From contig QHBV01000211.1 in NCBI GenBank assembly GCA_003244035.1, positions 3,731-13,862 of the forward strand: a stretch of DNA of 10,132 bases, given 5' to 3'. The position numbers and the translations under genes are program-made. Shown in pieces: positions 4,992 to 10,132 of the stretch. This DNA is from Solirubrobacterales bacterium (GTDB taxonomy: Bacteria; Actinomycetota; Thermoleophilia; Solirubrobacterales; Solirubrobacteraceae). Below the pieces are notes generated by a model. It did not search any database, had not been told where the DNA came from, and saw only the letters and a list, made by a program, of their open reading frames with translations. Position 1 is the first letter of the stretch. Each line of letters starts with the position of its first letter.

Positions 4992-6656
4992 TCACGCGGC
5001 GCGGACAGGCCGGACCCGCCCCCGTCGTACGGGTTCTGTGACCGTCGCGGTCCAGCGGTCCGGATCGATCCGGCCTTCGACCAGCGCGGCGAGGCCGTCG
5101 ATCGCGGGTGTCTCCAGCTGGGCGTCGTGCGTGGCGCTCGCAAGCAGCGGCACCGAGTCGACGGCCTCGGCGACCTGCCCGAGCACGCCCCCGATCTCGC
5201 GCGGAGCCATTCCCTGTGCCAGCAGCTCGCCCGCGCGACGGTTGCGCGAGCGCTCGGAGATGACGGTCGCCACCAGGTCCCCGGCACCGGCCAGGCCGGC
5301 GAACGTCTCCGGCCTGCCGCCCCGCACCCGTGCGAGCGCGTCGACCTCGGCGAAAACCTTGCCCGCCGCGGCGCCCGCGACGTTCGGGCCGGCGCCAGAC
5401 GCCGCGGCGGCGGCGAGGGCCGCGACGTTCTTCGCGCATCCGGCGAGCTCGACTCCCGTCACATCGGTCGTGACCGAGACGTCGAGTCCCGCGGCGCCGA
5501 GCGCATCCGCCAGCTGGCGAGCGAATGCTTGGTCCAGCGACGCGAGCACCACGCAGGCGCCGTGCTCGAGCACGTCGGCGGCGTGGCTCGGGCCGCCCAG
5601 CACGGCGACCGCGCGGGCACGACAGCGCTCCGCCGCGAATGCCGATGGCATCGTCCCGAGCGGCGGCACCAGTCCCTTTGAGAGGACCACGACCCCGGCG
5701 CGAGCGGGAATCCGCTCGCCGCAAGCGGCGAGCACGCCCGGCAGCGAGCGCGCGGGGACGGCGAGGCAGACGAGGTCGCTGGCGCCCAGATCGAGCTCGG
5801 CCGCGCGCAGCACCCGGATCGGTTCCGGCAGCCTGACTCCGGGCAGGTACGCGTGGTTCTCCCTGCGGGCGGCGAGCGCGGTGGCCTGTTCGAGCGTGCG
5901 GCAGCCGAGCTCGACCTCGAAGCCGGCACGCGCCAGGCACACGGCGAGGCTCGTCCCCCAGCTGCCCGCGCCGACGATCGCTGCGCGACGGATCGGCGGC
6001 AGCCCGCCGAGCCACTCCCACTGCAGCATCACGCACGGCCAGATCCGGGCGGCGACGGCGGAGGCGAGTGCGGGCGAGGCACCCTCAACCCGCGGGAAGC
6101 GCAGCGACCCGCCGGCGCGGATGCGCACCTTGCGCGGCCGGAACCGCCAGCCTCGGCGGACGTCCTCGCTGCCGAACACCGCCACCGGTACCACCGGCGC
6201 GCCCGTCTCGAGCGCGAGGCGGCCCACGCCGCGCCTGGGCTTGCCCAGCGGCCCCGGTCGCACGCGCGTGCCCTCGGGGAAGATCAGAACGATGTCACCG
6301 CGGGCGAGGATCGCCTTGGCGGTCTCGATCATGTCGCCGTCGCCCGCGCCCCGGTCGACCGGGAACGCGCCGAGTGCGTTCAGGACCCATGCCAGAGCGC
6401 GGTTGGAGAACAGCTCCTTCTTGGCGACGTAGTACATCGGACGTCGCACCATCGTCGCGATCACGAACGGGTCGAGGAAGCTGCGGTGGTTGGCGGCGAC
6501 AATCACACCCCCCTGAGCCGGGATGTGCTCGCGACCGATTCGGCTGAGACGGAAGTAGATGTGGAAGAACGGCTGCAGGATCGCGCGCAGGAGCCAGTAG
6601 ACGAGCGGGTTGGCGCCCTGCTCGCGAGCTCGCCGATGCCGTTCTCCGAGATCCAT
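4992..6656 (-). CDS. Fused PlsC acyltransferase - GpsA glycerol-3-phosphate dehydrogenase
   Basis: One uninterrupted 554-aa frame encodes two enzymes of phosphatidic acid synthesis. Residues 1-205 are a PlsC-type 1-acylglycerol-3-phosphate acyltransferase: a membrane-binding N-terminal segment (17-35), NHRSFLD (56-62) with the H-x4-D catalytic pair His57/Asp62, GAFPVDR (96-102), and IFPEGTR (125-131). Residues 222-540 are an NAD(P)-dependent glycerol-3-phosphate dehydrogenase (GpsA). These carry the Rossmann motif VGAGSWG (228-234), NHAYLP (267-272), SKGL (326-329), GGPSHA (354-359), ELAGCAKNV (403-411) with catalytic Lys409, GLAGAGD (454-460) with Asp460, and SRNRR (470-474). The linker is short (about 206-221) and no stop or shift intervenes. 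GpsA makes glycerol-3-phosphate; PlsC adds the second acyl chain to lysophosphatidate. The first acylation step is not encoded here. The ATG at 6656 lacks a clear Shine-Dalgarno. It leads the minus-strand operon. Confidence 0.93.
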   Translation of the reverse strand: MDLGERHRRAREQGANPLVYWLLRAILQPFFHIYFRLSRIGREHIPAQGGVIVAANHRSFLDPFVIATMVRRPMYYVAKKELFSNRALAWVLNALGAFPVDRGAGDGDMIETAKAILARGDIVLIFPEGTRVRPGPLGKPRRGVGRLALETGAPVVPVAVFGSEDVRRGWRFRPRKVRIRAGGSLRFPRVEGASPALASAVAARIWPCVMLQWEWLGGLPPIRRAAIVGAGSWGTSLAVCLARAGFEVELGCRTLEQATALAARRENHAYLPGVRLPEPIRVLRAAELDLGASDLVCLAVPARSLPGVLAACGERIPARAGVVVLSKGLVPPLGTMPSAFAAERCRARAVAVLGGPSHAADVLEHGACVVLASLDQAFARQLADALGAAGLDVSVTTDVTGVELAGCAKNVAALAAAAASGAGPNVAGAAAGKVFAEVDALARVRGGRPETFAGLAGAGDLVATVISERSRNRRAGELLAQGMAPREIGGVLGQVAEAVDSVPLLASATHDAQLETPAIDGLAALVEGRIDPDRWTATVTEPVRRGRVRPVRAA

Positions 6657-6690
6657 CGCACATTGGCGTACCCGCCCTGGCCTCGCCCGT

Positions 6691-6696
6691 TACAGT
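6691..6696 (+). promoter_or_regulatory. Possible -10 element (TACAGT) for the plus-strand membrane protein gene
   Basis: TACAGT lies 8 nt before an in-frame TTG at 6705, which suggests a leaderless transcript and supports that start over the ATG at 6636. It sits in the short divergent gap from plsC-gpsA. No good -35 is seen. Confidence 0.35.
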
Positions 6697-6704
6697 TGCT
6701 GGAC

Positions 6705-7286
6705 TTGACCGGAGACTTCGACCGCACCCGCACTTTGAGAGGAGCCGTCTGCGGCGCCGTCGCCGGGGCGATCTGGGCCCTCGAGCAGCCGCTCGACAAG
6801 CTCCTGCTCTCGAGCCCCTATGACGATGTCGAGCTGCTCGGCAAAGCCGTGACTCGCGGGGAGGGGTGGTATCCCGTCGGGCTCGTGCTCCACCTGCTGA
6901 ACTCCGCCGCTTTCGGCGCCGCCTACGCCAACCTCGCGCCGGCGCTGCCGGTGCCCGCACTGGTGCGCGGGCCGACCCTCGCGTTCGCGCAGCATCTCGC
7001 GTTCTGGCCGCTCGGCGCGGTCTCCGATCGCTTTCACCCGGCCCGCAAGGAGCTGCCGAGATTCGCCGGCAACCGCCGTGCCTTCGTCCAGTCGGCGTGG
7101 CGCCACCTGCTGTTCGGAGTCGTGCTCGGAGAGCTCGAGCGGCGCCTGAACGCCGTGCCGGAGCCGGTGCCGCCCGAGCCCGAGGCGGACTACTCGAGCA
7201 ATGGGCAGGGCACGCTCGACCACGCGCTCCCGGTCACAAGCTCGGGCTGGGCATCTGGATCGACTGGCATCAGCGGCTCCGCGTAG
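6705..7286 (+). CDS. Hypothetical polytopic membrane protein
   Basis: I do not assign a named family. The 193-aa product has GAVCGAVAGAIWALEQPLDK (near 14-33), suggesting a first membrane helix. The conserved-looking YDDVELLGKAVTRGEGW (about 39-55) follows, then a hydrophobic stretch VGLVLHLLNSAAFGAAYANL (about 58-77) and two further hydrophobic segments (about 90-108 and 131-142). A Pro/Glu-rich, low-complexity tail ends the protein. It looks like one of the small membrane proteins of unknown function common in soil actinobacteria. The start is uncertain: ATG at 6636 would give 216 aa but would overlap the divergent plsC-gpsA start by 21 bp. TTG at 6705 follows a -10-like TACAGT by 8 nt and is preferred. 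No Shine-Dalgarno supports either. The RMD-like gene begins 28 bp after its stop and may be co-transcribed. Confidence 0.7.
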   Translation: MTGDFDRTRTLRGAVCGAVAGAIWALEQPLDKLLLSSPYDDVELLGKAVTRGEGWYPVGLVLHLLNSAAFGAAYANLAPALPVPALVRGPTLAFAQHLAFWPLGAVSDRFHPARKELPRFAGNRRAFVQSAWRHLLFGVVLGELERRLNAVPEPVPPEPEADYSSNGQGTLDHALPVTSSGWASGSTGISGSA

Positions 7287-7314
7287 CCGTCGCCCAGAGA
7301 CCGGCGCCAGACCT

Positions 7315-8274
7315 TTGCGCGTGCTGATCACGGGCGCGTCCGGGTTCGCCGGGGGCCACCTGGCACAAGCTTGCACCGCAGCCGGCGATGAGGTGCTCGG
7401 CGCCTCCCGCAGCGGCGCCCTGCCCGCGGGGGCGGGCGACGGCCTCGCCATCGATCTCCGCGACGGCCCCGGCGTGCGTAGGCTGATGCGCGACCTCCGC
7501 CCGGAGGTCGTCTATCACCTCGCGGCACTCAGCTCCGTCGGGCGCTCGTGGGAGGACCCGGTGGGCACCGTGAAGGACAACGTGGCGACCGCGGTTAGCG
7601 TGCTCGACGCGCTGGCGCGCGAGGCCCCCCACGCTCGCGCCGTGTGGGTCAGCTCGTGCGAGGTCTACGGCGCGCCAACGCATCTGCCGATCGAGGAGAA
7701 CGCGCCGATCGGCCCGAGCAATCCGTACGCCGTGTCCAAGGCCGCGGGCGACCTGCTGGCGGGCGTCTACGCGCAGGCGCACGGTCTCCACGTCATTCGC
7801 GTGCGCCCGTTCAGCCACGCCGGCCCTCGCCAGCTCCCGATCTTCGTCGTGTCCTCGCTCGCGCGGCAGGCCGCCACGACGCTGCTGGGCGGCGCCGAGC
7901 GGGTCGAGATCGTCACCGGCAATCCCGACACCCGGCGCGACTTCACCGACGTCCGCGACATCGTCCGGGCGTACCGGCGGCTCGCGGCCGTCGCCGCGCC
8001 CGGCGTCTACAACGTCAGCTCGGGCCGTTCGATCTCCGCCGCCGATCAGGTAGCCCTGCTCGCCTCGCTGATCGCGCCCGTGCGGGTCGAGCACGTCGTC
8101 GACCCCGCGCGCGTGCGCGCACACGAGGTGATGGACCTGCGCGGCTGCAGCGCACGCTTGCGCAGCGCGACCGGCTGGGAGCCAGAGATCCCGTTCCGCC
8201 AGACGATGCTCGACACGATCGAGTGGTGGAAGCGGGAGCTGGGAGGCCCTCAGCCTGGGCCAGAGGCTGGATAG
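7315..8274 (+). CDS. NAD(P)-dependent sugar-nucleotide epimerase/dehydratase, RMD-like (GDP-4-keto-6-deoxymannose reductase-like)
   Basis: This 319-aa extended short-chain dehydrogenase has the cofactor motif LITGASGFAGGHL (4-16), YHLAALSSV (67-75), and catalytic Ser113/Ser114 in VSSCEVYG. The active-site YxxxK is Tyr138/Lys142 in NPYAVSKAA. RPFSHAGPRQ (164-173), GNPDTRRDFTDVRDIVRAY (202-220) and YNVSSG (232-237) resemble GDP-6-deoxy-4-keto-D-mannose reductases (RMD), which make GDP-D-rhamnose. Other NDP-sugar epimerases share much of this, so the substrate is tentative. No GDP-mannose dehydratase is nearby. The TTG at 7315 puts the Rossmann strand at the usual position; GTG at 7321 would be two codons shorter. 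No Shine-Dalgarno is clear, and the gene may depend on the transcript of the upstream membrane protein. It likely feeds an activated deoxysugar to envelope glycosyltransferases such as those in this window. Confidence 0.87.
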   Translation: MRVLITGASGFAGGHLAQACTAAGDEVLGASRSGALPAGAGDGLAIDLRDGPGVRRLMRDLRPEVVYHLAALSSVGRSWEDPVGTVKDNVATAVSVLDALAREAPHARAVWVSSCEVYGAPTHLPIEENAPIGPSNPYAVSKAAGDLLAGVYAQAHGLHVIRVRPFSHAGPRQLPIFVVSSLARQAATTLLGGAERVEIVTGNPDTRRDFTDVRDIVRAYRRLAAVAAPGVYNVSSGRSISAADQVALLASLIAPVRVEHVVDPARVRAHEVMDLRGCSARLRSATGWEPEIPFRQTMLDTIEWWKRELGGPQPGPEAG

Positions 8275-8283
8275 CGGCGTCGA

Positions 8284-8289
8284 TAGCCT
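8284..8289 (+). promoter_or_regulatory. Possible -10 element (TAGCCT) for tRNA-Thr
   Basis: TAGCCT matches TANNNT and lies 13 nt before the mature tRNA 5' end, just after the stop of the RMD-like gene. That would give a short precursor leader. No convincing -35 is seen, so the assignment is weak. Confidence 0.22.
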
Positions 8290-8302
8290 TTCTGGACTCA
8301 TC

Positions 8303-8376
8303 GCCGCCGTAGCTCAGCTGGCCAGAGCGCCGCTCTTGTAAAGCGGATGTCGGGAGTTCGAATCTCCCCGGCGGCT
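8303..8376 (+). tRNA. tRNA-Thr (anticodon UGU)
   Basis: The 74-nt sequence folds as a full cloverleaf. The acceptor stem GCCGCCG (8303-8309) pairs with CGGCGGC (8369-8375). The D stem GCTC/GAGC has a 9-nt loop. The anticodon stem CCGCT/AGCGG has loop CTTGTAA and anticodon TGT at 8337-8339, which reads ACA threonine codons. The variable loop has five nucleotides, and the T stem GGGAG/CTCCC has the standard TTCGAAT loop. The discriminator base is U at 8376. The 3' CCA is not encoded and must be added by the nucleotidyltransferase. No intrinsic terminator is evident downstream. Confidence 0.96.
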
Positions 8377-8456
8377 TCGTGGAGCGAGCCTGCGCCCGCG
8401 CTACGTCGCTCGGAGATTGGCTGTCCTGGCTTATCGTGACCAGACGAGTCGTTTGT

Positions 8457-8462
8457 TACGTT
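8457..8462 (+). promoter_or_regulatory. Possible -10 element (TACGTT) for the GT-C-like gene
   Basis: TACGTT lies 9 nt before the in-frame GTG at 8472, in the roughly 95-bp gap after tRNA-Thr. This is the main reason for choosing that start. It fits a leaderless transcript, and no Shine-Dalgarno is seen before any of the nearby starts. Confidence 0.33.
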
Positions 8463-8471
8463 GCGGCTCGC

Positions 8472-9935
8472 GTGGCAGAGCCGACGATCTCAGCGTTGAT
8501 GGTCCCAGCGCGGCGGCGGATGGTCGGACCTCCGCGCCGCCTTGGGAAAGCGATTGTGCAGCGGCCCTGGCTGCTCGTCGCTGTGGTGCTCGTGCTCCTC
8601 GCGATCCTGTTCGTGCTGTGGACGGGGATGCGACCCGCCTACGACGCCTACGGTTGGCTCGTGTGGGGCCAGCAGGCGCGTCACTTGAACCTCGACACCA
8701 ACGCGGCGCCTTCTTGGAAGCCGCTGACCTTCCTCCTCACTTACCCCTATGCACTCCTGGCCGGGAGCGGCGCGTTGTGGCTGTGGATGGTGACGGCGGT
8801 GGCTGCGGCCCTGGCCGGTGCCGTGTTCGCGGCGCGGATCGCCTACCAGCTCACCGGTACACGCCACCAACGCCGGTTCGCGCCGATCGCGGCGGCGGTG
8901 TTCGCGGGGTTTGGATTATTGGGGATCGACGGCTACTGGCACTTGATCTTGATCGCCACTGCCGATGCGATGGTCGTGTCGCTGTGCCTCGCGGCGATCG
9001 ACCGCCAACTGTCCGGGTTTCCGAGGCAGGCGTGGGTGTTGTTGGTGCTTGCCGCGCTCGGACGCCCGGAAGCGTGGCCAGTGGCGGGCTTGTACGGGCT
9101 GTGGGTGTGGCGCTCGACTCCGTCGATGCGCGCGTCGGTCGCTGTGGGCCTCGCCATCATCCCGGCACTGTGGTTCGGCATTCCCGCACTCACATCACAC
9201 AGCTGGCTGATCGCCGGTGACGTTGCCCGTCAGACTGGGTCGATTCCGCTGGGCAGCGCGTTCTCGAGGGTGACGCGCGGTTTTCTGAGCCTGTACGAGC
9301 TGCCGATGAAGCTGGCGGCGCTGTTCGCGCTTGTGCTCGCCCTCGCTCGTCGCGAACGCACGTGGCTGGTACTCGCGGCCGCAGCGCTGGTGTGGCTGGT
9401 CGTCGAGATCGCGTTCGCGCTCCACGGATGGTCCGGCAATCAGCGCTACCTGTTCGCGCCGGCCGCGGTCATGGTCGTGCTGGCGGGCGCCGCGGTGGGC
9501 CGGGTGCTGGCGGTAGCTCCACGCCGTCTGTCGCTCCGTTGGGCGGCGCCCCTAGCCGTGATTGCGCTGGTTATCGCGCTCGTGCCACACGCGCGGATCC
9601 GCGCACGGCTGGCCCACAATGGGATCCACCTTGGACGCACCTGGGCGCGGCAGATCAACCGTCTCCACGTGGTGATCGCCAAGGACGGCGGTCCCAAGCG
9701 GATCCTTGCCTGCGGCCAGGCGGTTACCGAGCTCTCGTACCAGAGCATCCTCGCGTGGGAGCTTGGCGAGAATGTCGCGGACATCGGCTGGGACTCCAGG
9801 ACATGGATCAACCGGGGAAAGCCAATCGTGCTGTTCGAGCCTCAAGGAGCCGGCTGGCAAGTCCGACCGATCAACATCCCTCCCGCTCGTCGGGCCGGCT
9901 GCAACCATCTCCGGACCGATACCGCATTCAGCTGA
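8472..9935 (+). CDS. Polytopic membrane protein, probable GT-C-like glycosyltransferase
   Basis: This roughly 487-aa integral membrane protein has about nine to ten hydrophobic helices and a C-terminal soluble part of about 100 residues (after the last helix near 357-371). After the first helix (about 32-50), the loop MRPAYDAYGWLVWGQQ (53-68) contains an acidic residue where GT-C lipid-phosphosugar glycosyltransferases carry their catalytic Asp/Glu. It is followed by PSWKPLTFLL (80-89). This layout suggests a glycosyltransferase using a polyprenyl-phosphate sugar outside the membrane. No diagnostic motif makes this certain, and it could be another class of membrane protein. Start choices are GTG 8472, ATG 8499 and ATG 8520, all before the first helix. 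The earliest is preferred for its -10-like TACGTT 9 nt upstream. The open frame reaches back to 8379, but that part abuts tRNA-Thr and is probably not translated. Confidence 0.72.
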   Translation: MAEPTISALMVPARRRMVGPPRRLGKAIVQRPWLLVAVVLVLLAILFVLWTGMRPAYDAYGWLVWGQQARHLNLDTNAAPSWKPLTFLLTYPYALLAGSGALWLWMVTAVAAALAGAVFAARIAYQLTGTRHQRRFAPIAAAVFAGFGLLGIDGYWHLILIATADAMVVSLCLAAIDRQLSGFPRQAWVLLVLAALGRPEAWPVAGLYGLWVWRSTPSMRASVAVGLAIIPALWFGIPALTSHSWLIAGDVARQTGSIPLGSAFSRVTRGFLSLYELPMKLAALFALVLALARRERTWLVLAAAALVWLVVEIAFALHGWSGNQRYLFAPAAVMVVLAGAAVGRVLAVAPRRLSLRWAAPLAVIALVIALVPHARIRARLAHNGIHLGRTWARQINRLHVVIAKDGGPKRILACGQAVTELSYQSILAWELGENVADIGWDSRTWINRGKPIVLFEPQGAGWQVRPINIPPARRAGCNHLRTDTAFS

Positions 9936-9985
9936 GACCGCGGGGCACGCCAACCGGTCCGCCCCATCACCCGATTCTTTGACGC

Positions 9986-9991
9986 TAAGCT
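9986..9991 (+). promoter_or_regulatory. Possible -10 element (TAAGCT) for the last gene
   Basis: TAAGCT lies 9 nt before the GTG at 10001, in the 65-bp gap after the GT-C-like gene. This again suits a leaderless start. TTGACG occurs directly upstream (9979-9984) but is only 1 bp away, too close to be its -35. Confidence 0.35.
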
Positions 9992-10000
9992 GCATCGGCT

Positions 10001-10132
10001 GTGACCGCCGGCGTCGTCGCAGATACCTTGCGCCCGCCACAAGTGAGTGTCCGCTCGGTGCTCGGCGCGATCAACCTAACCAAGCTGATCGTCGCTGGCC
10101 TCACGGTCTTGGCCGCCGTGCTGCGGTTCGCG
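10001..10132 (+). CDS. N-terminal fragment of a membrane protein, possibly another GT-C glycosyltransferase
   Basis: A GTG at 10001 opens a frame that continues past the right edge (44 codons visible). After a polar N-terminus of about 24 residues, a hydrophobic helix begins (LIVAGLTVLAAVLRFA, 29-44). A short cytoplasmic N-terminus and a first helix ending in LRF are often seen in GT39/ArnT-like glycosyltransferases, and the preceding gene looks related in kind. Too little is present to assign a family. No Shine-Dalgarno is seen; the -10-like TAAGCT 9 nt upstream supports the start. Confidence 0.5.
   Translation, partial: MTAGVVADTLRPPQVSVRSVLGAINLTKLIVAGLTVLAAVLRFA

Noticed and set aside
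4921..6432. 503-codon plus-strand open frame antisense to plsC-gpsA
   Set aside because: Ser/Arg/Ala/Thr-rich low-information protein with no domain; the opposite strand carries two intact enzyme domains.
6636..6704. ATG at 6636 as start of the plus-strand membrane protein
   Set aside because: It would overlap the divergent plsC-gpsA start by 21 bp and has no Shine-Dalgarno or -10; the TTG at 6705 with TACAGT 8 nt upstream fits better. Not fully excluded.
8303..8376. tRNA-Thr as an integration site for a mobile element
   Set aside because: No integrase, no direct repeat of the tRNA 3' end in the window, and no change in base composition beside it.
8382..8411. Inverted repeat GAGCGA ... TCGCTC after tRNA-Thr
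   Set aside because: Six base pairs with an 18-nt loop and no T-tract; common by chance in GC-rich DNA.
8379..8471. Extension of the GT-C-like frame back to GTG 8379
   Set aside because: It starts 3 bp after the tRNA and adds a Cys/Arg-rich stretch with no similarity to a membrane-protein N-terminus.
9950..9980. Possible terminator after the GT-C-like gene (GGGGC ... GCCCC)
   Set aside because: Only 5 bp of stem with a 14-nt loop and no T-run directly after it.

Overview
This window is GC-rich bacterial chromosome with strong G/C at third codon positions, frequent GTG/TTG starts, and a tRNA without an encoded CCA. Together with the gene families, this points to an actinomycete, and I would guess the Thermoleophilia (Solirubrobacterales/Gaiellales-like). 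That placement is inference; no rRNA or marker gene is present. I see no phage, insertion sequence, CRISPR array or other mobile element, and no stretch over 300 bp without a gene.

Layout from left to right. The 5' end of a DUF21/CorC-type membrane protein (minus) diverges from a Uma2-family nuclease (plus). The Uma2 gene ends 4 bp from the end of a pterin-4a-carbinolamine dehydratase (minus). That gene's start lies only 21 bp from the start of a signal-peptide-less BtuF-like metal/cobalamin-binding protein (plus). The BtuF-like gene overlaps, tail to tail by 17 bp, the last gene of a five-gene minus-strand operon. In transcription order the operon is: a fused PlsC-GpsA protein (6656 to 4992), an ECF sigma factor, a 116-aa single-pass membrane protein of unknown family, a zinc-finger rhomboid protease, and a GT4 glycosyltransferase. 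Spacings in the operon are 21, -4, 11 and 3 bp. Divergent from it on the plus strand are a small polytopic membrane protein and an RMD-like sugar-nucleotide reductase/epimerase. Then come tRNA-Thr(UGU), a large polytopic membrane protein resembling GT-C glycosyltransferases, and the 5' end of another membrane protein.

How the genes fit together. The operon joins glycerophospholipid precursor synthesis (glycerol-3-phosphate formation and acylglycerol-phosphate acylation in one polypeptide) to a sigma factor, a membrane-anchored partner and an intramembrane protease. The likeliest theme is envelope homeostasis, with envelope glycosylation genes (GT4, RMD-like, GT-C-like) around it. The two most interesting points are the PlsC-GpsA fusion and the possibility that the sigma / single-TM protein / rhomboid trio is a sigma-factor circuit gated by rhomboid cleavage instead of a site-2 protease. 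A third pattern is that five genes carry a TANNNT hexamer exactly 8 or 9 nt before an in-frame start, suggesting leaderless transcripts. This helped choose several starts.
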